Of a DNA stretch of 64,000 bases, positions 31,292-39,948 are shown piece by piece. Source of the DNA: Gemmatimonadota bacterium. GTDB taxonomy: Bacteria > Latescibacterota > UBA2968 > UBA8231. Location of the stretch: positions 124,001 to 188,000 of the forward strand of contig JABJJN010000056.1 of NCBI GenBank assembly GCA_018660835.1. The letters are read 5' to 3'. The position numbers and the translations under genes are program-made. Below the pieces are notes generated by a model. The model ran no database searches. It was not told where the DNA came from and saw only the letters and a list, made by a program, of their open reading frames with translations. How positions within the stretch are numbered: position 1 is the first letter of the stretch; each line of letters starts with the position of its first letter.

Positions 31292-31608
31292 TCGTCGTCG
31301 CCGTCGAGGTGCTTCTGCCGGCGCTCTTCCAACTCTTCTTCTTCTTCTCGCAGTTCGACTAGCCGATCCTCCATCACCGACAGCTGATGCGTGAACTCAC
31401 GGATGTCGCTGGAGGTCGTGCGTTCCTGCAGTGACGCTTCCTCAACCTTGAGTTCCGCGACCCCTCGACGACGACCAATATCCTCTCGCTCCGACATCAT
31501 CGAGATGATATGACGCTGGCGTTTCTTCTGCATCATTGCCGTTTGCCATTTTGCACCGGCGGCGGCAATGACCAGAACGAGACAGGTCATCAGCAGGATA
31601 TTTTCCAT
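31288..31608 (-). CDS. Small N-terminally membrane-anchored coiled-coil protein
   Basis: MENILLMTCLVLVIAAAGAKW (TM), then charged heptad-rich helix ending MEDRLVELREEEEELEERRQKHLDGDDD. Confidence 0.6.
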   Translation of the reverse strand: MENILLMTCLVLVIAAAGAKWQTAMMQKKRQRHIISMMSEREDIGRRRGVAELKVEEASLQERTTSSDIREFTHQLSVMEDRLVELREEEEELEERRQKHLDGDDD

Positions 31609-31609
31609 A

Positions 31610-31918
31610 TCACAGGTCCAACGGCGAGCCACCAATGTGGCGACGTGAATAGCGCTCTTCCAATTCTTCCAGTTCCTGCTTCTTCATGGTCACCTCGTCC
31701 TTCATCGCCTCCTTCTCCCTCAACAGATCAGGCAGGCGATGACGAATCGCCTCGCCCTCTTCTTCAAGCTTGATGAGGGCGTCGGAGTTCCGCGTAATCG
31801 AGCGCTCGACTGCGTCGAGCTCCGTCTGGATCTCGGCGAGTCGTTTCTGATGGGCACGAATCGTCTCAATGATCATACCAACCAGGCCAATAGCGATGAT
31901 CGCATACGCCCAACTCAT
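31610..31918 (-). CDS. Small N-terminally membrane-anchored coiled-coil protein
   Basis: MSWAYAIIAIGLVGMIIETI (TM), then EIQTELDAVERSITRNSDALIKLEEEGEAIRHRLPDLLREKEAMKDEVTMKKQELEELEERY; paired with the previous gene. Confidence 0.65.
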   Translation of the reverse strand: MSWAYAIIAIGLVGMIIETIRAHQKRLAEIQTELDAVERSITRNSDALIKLEEEGEAIRHRLPDLLREKEAMKDEVTMKKQELEELEERYSRRHIGGSPLDL

Positions 31919-32086
31919 CGTGCTCTACCTCGCCGTTTACACTTGTGATGGAAGAATCAAGACGGCTCTTGCACCAATGTAAGGTCAAGCGGATCAATCG
32001 TCAGCAGCTTTGACTTGCCCTTTTGAGGGAGCCATAGGTATACTTCTGGTCCAGTGCCCATTTGAGCATTCGGCCGGAGACCTGAA

Positions 32087-35000
32087 GTGATTCAGCGCGT
32101 ACTACCCCCTGATGACGATGAACTGCTCGACTTTCCTCCTTCCATCGAACGATTGCCTGAACAGGTGTCGGCGAAGGATCTGGAGGACGCCGAGATCGCC
32201 AGCCAGGTGGCCAATCCCCCGGTCTCCGCCAGCGTGGCCGCAAGCCAGACCAGCGTGGCCGCAAGTCAGACCAGCGTGGCCGCAAGCCAGACCAGCGTGG
32301 CCGCAAGCCAAACCAGCGACAACGCCAGCCAGGTAACTGACTTCCGGCAATATCTGCAGCGCACCCTCTTGCAGGATACCGTCGTCCACGAGCAAACGAT
32401 CCCACCATGCCCTGAGCGACTCGCCCACAGCACAAGCCACCTGGGCCCCGATGTCGAACGCGTCCTGGCAGCATCAGGCATTACAAGTCTGTGGAGCCAT
32501 CAGGAGGAAGGGATTCGACTTCTGCGCGAGGGGCAGGACATCGTCGTGGCAACGCCGACCGCCTCTGGCAAGACGCTCGTCTACAATACGGCGGTCCTCG
32601 CGGACCTGCTGCAGAATCCGGCGGGCTGCGCGATCTACATCTTTCCTCTCAAGGCCCTCGAGCAAGATCAGCTGGAAGAGTTGCGCACGGTGCTGGGAAA
32701 TCTCTCCTGTGGCCTGACGGCCGAGATTTATGATGGCGACACGAAGCCTCACATACGCGAGAAGATCCGCAAACAGCTGCCCAACATTCTCATTACGACA
32801 CCAGACATGTTGCACGCTGGCATCCTCGCCTTCCATGAGGCGTGGGAGGAGCTACTGCGAAATTTGCGCTGGATCGTCGTGGACGAGTTGCACACATACA
32901 ATGGCATTTTTGGCTCCCACGTTTTGCACCTGTTCCGCCGCCTCAATCGACTGTGCAGCAGCTACCAATCCTCCCCTCGCTATGTCAGTTGCTCAGCGAC
33001 GATTGGCAATCCCACACAGCTGGCTGAACGCCTCTTCGGTCGTCCTTTCACAGCCGTCACCGAGTCGGGGGCACCCACCGCCCCACGTCATTTCCTGTTC
33101 GTTGATCCCGTTGAAAGCCCAAATACCGTCGCTGCCCGCCTGCTGCAAGCAGGTGTCCTACGCCAGCTTCGTACCATCGTCTTCACCCGCGCCCGCGTCA
33201 TCACCGAACTCGTCTACCGCTGGGCAACGCAACATCGACAGGATCTGGCACGACGAATCAGCTCCTATCGTGCCGGGTATCTGCCTGAGGAACGTCGGCA
33301 AATCGAATCGGCCCTCACCGGCGGAGATCTGTTGGGTGTCGTCACTACCTCCGCCCTGGAGCTGGGGATCGACATTGGTGGACTCGATGTCTGCGTTCTC
33401 GTCGGTTACCCAGGATCCATCGTCAATACCTGGCAGCGAGCCGGCCGCGTCGGGCGCCAGGGCCGCGAGTCTCTCGTCATCCTGTTGGCCAGCAAGGATG
33501 CCCTCGACCAGTACTTCATGAAATACCCGGAGCAGTTCTTTGGTCGCCAGAGCGAGGACGCCGTCGCCGATCCCGGCAATCGCTATATCCTGAAGAATCA
33601 CCTGCCCTGCGCCGCCAGGGAATTGCCCCTCACTGCCGACGAACCTGAATACGACGGCATTCCCGGATACCAGGAGGCCCTCGCCGAACTCACGGCGAGT
33701 GGCGAGTTGCTGCAGAGTGTCGATGGCGATGCCTGGTTTGCAGCACGTAAGCAACCACATCGCCTGCTCAACATGCGTGCGATTGGCGAAAGCTGGTCCA
33801 TCGTTGCCGGCGCCAGTGGCCGCCCTGACCCAATCCCCGACACGCCAACGGCAGCCATCGATGCAGCCCCACACGCATCCTGCACGCACACTGCAACAGA
33901 TCACAGCACGATCCCCGACCAGGATCTGTTTCAGGCAACCAATCCACTGCCGACCATTCCCAAGGTGCCAGAGGTTCCCAAGGTATCAGATGCACCTTTT
34001 CGGGAGACATCTGACGCCAGGGCACCCGGCGGCGCGCCAGCCCCGCCAGACTCAGTCTCACGTGACTCTGGCAAGAGCGGCTCTGGCAAAGGTGGCCGAC
34101 GGCGCTACACCATCGGCACCGTCTCCGGTGGCCAGTTGTACAGCGAGTGTTATGAAGGAGCCATCTACCTGCATCGCGGTCGTCAGTATCTGATCGGCGA
34201 AAGGCATAGTCCAAGAAGACAGATCGATGCGACCGTCGTCGATGTCCCCTACTACACACGCCCCAAGCAGGAGAAGGAGACGGAGATCATTGAGGAGCTG
34301 GCGTCCAAGCCAATGCATGGCTATCTCGCCAAGCTCGGTCGTTTGAAGGTCAGCTCGCAGGTCATCGCGTACGAAAAGATTCGCGTCGGCGATCAGGTCA
34401 TCATCAGCCGCCACCCCCTTGAGAGCCCTGTACAGACTTTCGAAACCATCGGCTTCTGGTTGGAGATGGATGCCCCCTTCAAAAAGCACCTCAAGCGCCG
34501 GGGGCATCACCACATGGGTTCCCTGCATGCAACGGAACACGCCACAAAATCGCTGTTTCCCTTGTTGGCCTTGAGTAAGGGCACCGATGTGGGTGGTATC
34601 TGTTATCCCATGCACCCGCAACTGCGCAAGGGGGCCATCTTCATCTACGATCAGTATCCCGGTGGCATCGGTCTCGCTGAAAAGGGCTTCGACATGCTCG
34701 ACCGGCTACTGGAATTGACGTTGGAGATGGTGTCTGGCTGCGATTGCGAGGAAGGCTGCCCTTCCTGCATCCACTTTCCAACCTGTGGTGCAGGCAATCA
34801 TCCCCTCGACAAGGCAGGATGCGTCCACCTGCTCGAGCTACTCAGTGGACGTGCGGAACTCGATGCCGAGGCTCTCGACGTCCCCGAAATCGAAGATGAG
34901 CCTCCCCTGTTCGCAGACTGGGAACTGGCTGACGAGACGCCAGCAGCTGATCCGCAAGAAGAGGAGCACGTTGTCGTTTTCGATCTGGAAACGCAATTGA

Positions 35001-35518
35001 GCGCCGCTGAGGTGGGCGGTTGGAACAAGACATATCTGATGCGTGTCTCATGCGGCGTCGTCTGGGATAGTCGCACAGACGAATTCACCAGTTATTTCGA
35101 ACAGGATGTGCCAAAACTGATTGAGCATCTGCAGGCAGCTGATCTGATTGTTGGCTTCAACTGCATCGGCTTTGACTACTCAGTACTTCGCGGCTATTCC
35201 AGCTATGACTTTCGCAAGCTGGAGACCCTCGACATGCTGCGAGAGATCAAAGAACAACTCCACTATCGAGTGAGTCTCAACAGCCTTGCGCAGTCGACCC
35301 TCGATGAGGGCAAGAGTGCCGATGGTCTGCAGGCATTGCGCTGGTGGAAACAGGGGCGTCTCGACCTGATCGAAAAATACTGTCGCGATGACGTGCGCAT
35401 CACGCGCGACATCTGGCGCTTCGGACGAGAGAAGGGCTACCTGGTCTTCGATCGCAAGAACGAGGGTCGCATGCGCGTACCGATCGATTTTAACGAAAAA
35501 ATCGTCGCCCTCGACTAG
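32087..35518 (+). CDS. DEAD/DEAH-box helicase with DUF1998 (YprA/MrfA type) fused to C-terminal DEDDy RNase H-like exonuclease (YprB/MrfB type)
   Basis: Helicase: IVVATPTASGKTLVYNTAVL, ITTPDMLHAGIL, VVDELHTYNGIFGSHV, SCSATIGNP, VVTTSALELGIDIGGLDVCVLVGYPGSIVNTWQRAGRVGRQG; Cys cluster CDCEEGCPSCIHFPTCGAGNHPLDKAGC; exonuclease VVVFDLETQ...VGFNCIGFDYSVL...EKYCRDDVRITRDI. Confidence 0.92.
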   Translation: MIQRVLPPDDDELLDFPPSIERLPEQVSAKDLEDAEIASQVANPPVSASVAASQTSVAASQTSVAASQTSVAASQTSDNASQVTDFRQYLQRTLLQDTVVHEQTIPPCPERLAHSTSHLGPDVERVLAASGITSLWSHQEEGIRLLREGQDIVVATPTASGKTLVYNTAVLADLLQNPAGCAIYIFPLKALEQDQLEELRTVLGNLSCGLTAEIYDGDTKPHIREKIRKQLPNILITTPDMLHAGILAFHEAWEELLRNLRWIVVDELHTYNGIFGSHVLHLFRRLNRLCSSYQSSPRYVSCSATIGNPTQLAERLFGRPFTAVTESGAPTAPRHFLFVDPVESPNTVAARLLQAGVLRQLRTIVFTRARVITELVYRWATQHRQDLARRISSYRAGYLPEERRQIESALTGGDLLGVVTTSALELGIDIGGLDVCVLVGYPGSIVNTWQRAGRVGRQGRESLVILLASKDALDQYFMKYPEQFFGRQSEDAVADPGNRYILKNHLPCAARELPLTADEPEYDGIPGYQEALAELTASGELLQSVDGDAWFAARKQPHRLLNMRAIGESWSIVAGASGRPDPIPDTPTAAIDAAPHASCTHTATDHSTIPDQDLFQATNPLPTIPKVPEVPKVSDAPFRETSDARAPGGAPAPPDSVSRDSGKSGSGKGGRRRYTIGTVSGGQLYSECYEGAIYLHRGRQYLIGERHSPRRQIDATVVDVPYYTRPKQEKETEIIEELASKPMHGYLAKLGRLKVSSQVIAYEKIRVGDQVIISRHPLESPVQTFETIGFWLEMDAPFKKHLKRRGHHHMGSLHATEHATKSLFPLLALSKGTDVGGICYPMHPQLRKGAIFIYDQYPGGIGLAEKGFDMLDRLLELTLEMVSGCDCEEGCPSCIHFPTCGAGNHPLDKAGCVHLLELLSGRAELDAEALDVPEIEDEPPLFADWELADETPAADPQEEEHVVVFDLETQLSAAEVGGWNKTYLMRVSCGVVWDSRTDEFTSYFEQDVPKLIEHLQAADLIVGFNCIGFDYSVLRGYSSYDFRKLETLDMLREIKEQLHYRVSLNSLAQSTLDEGKSADGLQALRWWKQGRLDLIEKYCRDDVRITRDIWRFGREKGYLVFDRKNEGRMRVPIDFNEKIVALD
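32231..32314 (+). repeat. 4 x 21-bp in-frame tandem repeat (encodes SVAASQT)
   Basis: agcgtggccgcaagccagacc repeated four times with one SNP each in copies 2 and 4, near the N-terminus of the helicase ORF. Confidence 0.95.
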
Positions 35519-35552
35519 CCTCGTGCCCTTTCGAGTCTGTCCGCACTACCCG

Positions 35553-36431
35553 TCACGTCGAGCTGACATGGCGCGGATCCAGTGCGTCACGAAGTCCATC
35601 GCCCAGCAGTGAACACCCTAACATGGTCAGGGCAATGGCGAGGGTAGGAAAAAGCGCCAGGTGCCAGTACACGCGCACGTAGGCATTGCTCACGCCGACC
35701 ATCTTCCCCCAACTGGCCATCGGGTCGTTGATACCAAGGCCAAGGAAGCTCAGCCCTGCTTCGGCAAAAATCGTCGCTGGAATACCAAAACTGACGGCGA
35801 TGACGATCGGCGTCAGTGCATTTGGCAGTACGTGCCGCAGCGCAATACGCCAGGCAGGCACTCCGAGGGCGCGCGCGCAGAGCACAAAATCCCACTCACG
35901 CAGCGTGAGGAACTGTGCTCTCGTGAGGCGCGCGATGAGGATCCAGCCTGTGACGCTCAAGGCCAGTACAACGGAGTGCAGCCCGCCGCCAAGCACTGAG
36001 ATGAGCAAAATGGCAAAGAGCAAGCTAGGGAAAGCGGTCATCACATCGATGAGGCGAGAAACGACGAAGCCCGTGCGCCCACCCACATAGCCGGCAAGCG
36101 CTCCCAGGGGGACGCCAATCGCCACGGCCACTCCCTGAACCAGAAGACTGACCAGAAGCGACGTGCGCGCCCCAAAGATCAGTCGACTCAGATAATCACG
36201 ACCCACTTCATCGGTGCCCAGTAAGTGCTCAGGATGCTGCAGCGGCAGCAGCAAGACGCGATCGAAACGGGCGTAGTCATAAGGATGAGGCGCCAGCCAA
36301 TGGGCGAACATGGCGACAAAGCTGATGAGGGCCACCAACATCAGGCCGAAGACTGCGAGCCGATTGCGTAGCAGTCGCTGCGTCGCTTGCCAGGCAAATC
36401 CATGGGAGAGGGTGTTCGCAGCGGCACTCAC
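35553..36431 (-). CDS. Peptide/oligosaccharide ABC transporter permease (OppC/DppC type)
   Basis: LLGTDEVGRDYLSRLIFGARTSLLVSLLVQGVAVAIGVPLGALAGYVGG; EAA loop RALGVPAWRIALRHVLPNALTPI; LSFLGLGINDPMASWGKMV. GTG at 36431 gives a GTGA overlap with the OppB stop. Confidence 0.92.
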   Translation of the reverse strand: MSAAANTLSHGFAWQATQRLLRNRLAVFGLMLVALISFVAMFAHWLAPHPYDYARFDRVLLLPLQHPEHLLGTDEVGRDYLSRLIFGARTSLLVSLLVQGVAVAIGVPLGALAGYVGGRTGFVVSRLIDVMTAFPSLLFAILLISVLGGGLHSVVLALSVTGWILIARLTRAQFLTLREWDFVLCARALGVPAWRIALRHVLPNALTPIVIAVSFGIPATIFAEAGLSFLGLGINDPMASWGKMVGVSNAYVRVYWHLALFPTLAIALTMLGCSLLGDGLRDALDPRHVSST

Positions 36432-37393
36432 CCACGACTCCGCCGGCTGAACTGAATTCGCGGGTCCAGCACTGTGTAGGCAACGTCTGTCAGCATATAG
36501 GTCACCCCCCATAGCAGTGCGATGAGCAGGAAGGTTGCCATGATCATGGGGTAGTCTCTGTTGAGCGCGCTGGTAACGAAATACTTCCCCAAGCCATTGA
36601 TACGAAACATGGTCTCGATGAAGATCGAGCCAGTGATCAGATTCGGAATCTCCGTACCGAGGGCAGTCACCATGGGAATCTGCGCATTGGGCAGGACGTG
36701 GCGACGCATCAGGGCCACCTCACTCAGCCCTTTGGCTCTGGCGGTACGGATAAAGTCCTCGCCCGCGACGTCAACAATACTGGCTCGTGTATAGCGGGCG
36801 ATGATGGCCATGGGGGCCAGGGCATAGGCAACGACGGGCAGAATCCAGTCTGTGCAGAAATACCTGCCGAACAGACAGGCACCGGACGTGCCCCAGCCTC
36901 CCAGAGGAAGCCAGGACCGGGCCACAGCAAAACAGAGGATGAGCCACATGCCGATCACAAAGTTCGGTACCGTGACACCGAGGGTTGCGCAGAAGGTCAC
37001 CAGGTGATCGATCCAGGAATTCTGATGATACGCCGCGTAGAGTCCGGCACAGATGCCGATGCTGAAAGCGACGACGATCGTCAGCAAGCCGACCTGTAAC
37101 GTCACGAGCCACGTACGACCGATCAGAGCCGCGACCGTCGTCTGCGGCTGCTGATATGGAATACCGAAATCAAAACGCAAGGCGTGACTCATGTAGTTGA
37201 GATACTGCTGCCACACAGGCTCATCGAGACCATACTTGGCCTCAAGATTGGCACGCGTCGCTGCCGTCAACTGGCCTTGCTGCGTATCAAAGGGTCCACC
37301 TGGAACCGAATGCATCAGCCAGAAGACCAGGATGGACACACCGAGCAGCACAAAGGCGAGGGAGAGCAGGCGGCGACAGAGGAAGAGCAGCAA
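36428..37393 (-). CDS. Peptide/oligosaccharide ABC transporter permease (OppB/DppB type)
   Basis: FWLMHSVPGGPFD, LEAKYGLDEPVWQQYLNYM, DFIRTARAKGLSEVALMRRHVLPNAQIPMVTALG, GSIFIETMFRINGLGKYFVTSALNRDYPMIMA. Confidence 0.93.
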   Translation of the reverse strand: MLLFLCRRLLSLAFVLLGVSILVFWLMHSVPGGPFDTQQGQLTAATRANLEAKYGLDEPVWQQYLNYMSHALRFDFGIPYQQPQTTVAALIGRTWLVTLQVGLLTIVVAFSIGICAGLYAAYHQNSWIDHLVTFCATLGVTVPNFVIGMWLILCFAVARSWLPLGGWGTSGACLFGRYFCTDWILPVVAYALAPMAIIARYTRASIVDVAGEDFIRTARAKGLSEVALMRRHVLPNAQIPMVTALGTEIPNLITGSIFIETMFRINGLGKYFVTSALNRDYPMIMATFLLIALLWGVTYMLTDVAYTVLDPRIQFSRRSRG

Positions 37394-37399
37394 TGATCC

Positions 37400-39088
37400 C
37401 TACTGACGGTCGCCGATGTACATATCGCCCCAGAGACTGTCATCACCCCATCGCCGGCCGGCAATTCCTTTTGCATCCGGTTGGCGAAAACTATCACCGA
37501 GCAGATGTGGCTTCATGAGATCTCCCGCCCATCGATGGGCGATGAAGACACCACCCACCTGATCCACGAGAATTCGTTCCGCCTGTCGAAACATGCGGTC
37601 CCGCACTTCAGGTTGCCCCATCATGGCTCCGGCGCTGGTCACCAGATGATCGAAGGTCGAATCGCTCCATGAATGGCGTCCCCCGGACATCCACACACCG
37701 AGTAGATTCGCCGCATCAAGAAAGTCCATGCCATAGGACACTGCCCCCATCTGTAGTCGCGTCGGACGTGCATTCAGCGCGTCCATAAAGACACGGCCAT
37801 CCTTGTTCGACACCTGAATCCGGACACCGAGGCATTGGGCGATCGATGCGGCACTCGCCTGATACACTGCAGCCGTTGCCGGTGGTTCACCGCGCATCCA
37901 CATCTCCAGCGCTGGGAAGCCGTCACCGTCCGGATAGCCCGCAGCCGCCAGATACTGGCGGGCACGATCACAGTCGAAACGCTGAAGGTCAGCGAGGGCA
38001 CCCGTCGTATCTGCTGAGGGAAATCCGGGCATCAGCATCGAATGGGCGGCAACAGCCTTCATCTTGCCATAGATACCTGCAACGATTGCCTCCCGGTCGA
38101 CGGCATGGGCGAAGGCACGGCGCACGGCAAGCTTGTCGAAGGGTGGCGAGAAGGTGTCAAAGAGGATGTAGTCTGTACGAAAATCACCGTAATGGCGCAG
38201 ATAGTTTGCCTGCAGCGTCGGCTCTGCCTCAATCGTTGCAAAGTCCGCCGGCGTGAGTTGTTCGTGACCGACCAGATCGATCTCTCCTCGCTGAAAAGCG
38301 AGAAAGTAGGTAGCGGGTGACATGTAGATGCCCTCGATCCGCTGCAGTAGAGGGGGTCGGTACCCTGTGTAATCGGGATTGGCAGAGAGAACGATTCGAT
38401 ATCCCGGATCAAATTCAGTCAGGACAAAAGGGCCGGAAGAAACCGACGTCGCCGGATCGTTGTTGTAGTAGGGACCAAACTCTTCCAGTGCCCGTTTCTG
38501 CAAGGTATAGCCGAATTTCATAGCTGACGGCATCGCCGGGAAGGGGCCCTCTGTGACCAACTGCAAGGTCAGCGCGTCGACGGCGGTGACGCCAAGTGAG
38601 TCTGGCGGCATCTCACCGGCGACGATGCGATCCCAGTTGCGCAGTCCCCCTTTGCCGATGAAAGAATAGAACCACGCAAAATCCCAAGCGTGTTCCGGGC
38701 TGGCGCACAGGCGGAAGGTCGCTACGTAGTCATGGGCAGTGAGTGGCGTACCGTCCGACCACATCTGACCCGGCCGCAGGCGAAAGGTCCAGGTCACGCC
38801 AACGTCGGCGACGGACCAACTTTCAGCCGCTGCCGGTTCGGGACGATAGAGAGAATCGAGATCAACAAGCGTGTCAGAGAACAGATCCTGCACACACCCG
38901 TAGCGTTGATAGACACTCACCGCGTGATCGAAGGTGACCTCATTGCGCGTGTTGTCACATGGAACGCGAAGAACCTGCCGGGCATAGGGCGCCGCATCCG
39001 CAGATAGGTGTCGCCCCCCCACGGTCGTTTCCGCAAGGGCGGGCGCGAGGACTAAGAGGATCAGGCAGGCAACTTGGCGGTTCGGCAT
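37400..39088 (-). CDS. ABC transporter substrate-binding protein, family 5 (OppA/DppA)
   Basis: Signal peptide; WTFRLRPGQMWSDGTPLTAHDYVATFR, SSGPFVLTEFDPGYRIVLSANPDY, AVRRAFAHAVDREAIV. Confidence 0.92.
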   Translation of the reverse strand: MPNRQVACLILLVLAPALAETTVGGRHLSADAAPYARQVLRVPCDNTRNEVTFDHAVSVYQRYGCVQDLFSDTLVDLDSLYRPEPAAAESWSVADVGVTWTFRLRPGQMWSDGTPLTAHDYVATFRLCASPEHAWDFAWFYSFIGKGGLRNWDRIVAGEMPPDSLGVTAVDALTLQLVTEGPFPAMPSAMKFGYTLQKRALEEFGPYYNNDPATSVSSGPFVLTEFDPGYRIVLSANPDYTGYRPPLLQRIEGIYMSPATYFLAFQRGEIDLVGHEQLTPADFATIEAEPTLQANYLRHYGDFRTDYILFDTFSPPFDKLAVRRAFAHAVDREAIVAGIYGKMKAVAAHSMLMPGFPSADTTGALADLQRFDCDRARQYLAAAGYPDGDGFPALEMWMRGEPPATAAVYQASAASIAQCLGVRIQVSNKDGRVFMDALNARPTRLQMGAVSYGMDFLDAANLLGVWMSGGRHSWSDSTFDHLVTSAGAMMGQPEVRDRMFRQAERILVDQVGGVFIAHRWAGDLMKPHLLGDSFRQPDAKGIAGRRWGDDSLWGDMYIGDRQ

Positions 39089-39182
39089 TCAGTAACCAGA
39101 CGAAGGGCGGTGGCTCAGATCACTCTCGGGCACTATCGTGGAAGATCCACATGTGGACAGAAACTGCCTTCGGGAGAGACTG

Positions 39183-39917
39183 ATGATCGACAATTACGAC
39201 ACGATTCGACAGCAGATCGACAGCAAGGGTTATTGTGTCGTACCCAACGTCATCGATCCAGCCACGGTTGATCGGGCAAGCAATGCCTTGCACGACCTGT
39301 TGGCGGCAGAGCGAACCGAGGCAACGAATCAGGCACGCACACAACGAGTCGGTCGCCTTCTCGTCAAGCATCCCGTGTTCACCGAATTGCTTTGCCACCC
39401 CTTTGTCGTCAATGCCTGGAAGCGCTGGCTGGGAGAGGACATCATCTGTTCGTCGTGGTCGGGGAATACAGTCTTTCCTGGCCATGAGTCGATCAGCTGG
39501 CACGTCGACTATCCATACTGGTCAAAACAGGCTCCATGGCCAATCGATCTCCAGGCGGGGCAGACGGTCTGGTTGCTCGACGACTTCACCGACGCCAATG
39601 GTGCGACGGGCGTTGTCCCCGGTTCACACACCAAAGGCCACCCACCCGACGGATCCCCCAATCAATGGCGCGATGAGGGTCTGCCCCTGACTGGGACCAA
39701 AGGGTCTGTCGTGCTCGCGCACGGCGCCTGGTGGCATACGGCCCGGCCAAACCGGACAGACGCCTCGCGATCCTGCCTCTTGGGTATGTACATCATGCCC
39801 TGGTTCCTGCCACAGGAGAACATGGGGACCCAATTGGACGAGTTGGAGAATCCCTCAGAGTTGGTAACGCAATTGCTGGGTGGAAATCAGCATCACCCAA
39901 ACACGGTTGGAGGATGA
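39183..39917 (+). CDS. Phytanoyl-CoA dioxygenase (PhyH)-family protein
   Basis: MIDNYDTIRQQIDSKGYCVVPNVID; Fe ligands ISWHVDYPYW...HTARPNRTDASRSCL; ATGVVPGSH. Confidence 0.88.
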   Translation: MIDNYDTIRQQIDSKGYCVVPNVIDPATVDRASNALHDLLAAERTEATNQARTQRVGRLLVKHPVFTELLCHPFVVNAWKRWLGEDIICSSWSGNTVFPGHESISWHVDYPYWSKQAPWPIDLQAGQTVWLLDDFTDANGATGVVPGSHTKGHPPDGSPNQWRDEGLPLTGTKGSVVLAHGAWWHTARPNRTDASRSCLLGMYIMPWFLPQENMGTQLDELENPSELVTQLLGGNQHHPNTVGG

Positions 39918-39948
39918 AGAGAGCAGGCGCTGGCTGAAGTGTTCCACG

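Noticed and set aside
32231-32314. CRISPR-like repeat array
   Set aside because: Units are contiguous without spacers, in frame, and encode SVAASQT; no cas genes.
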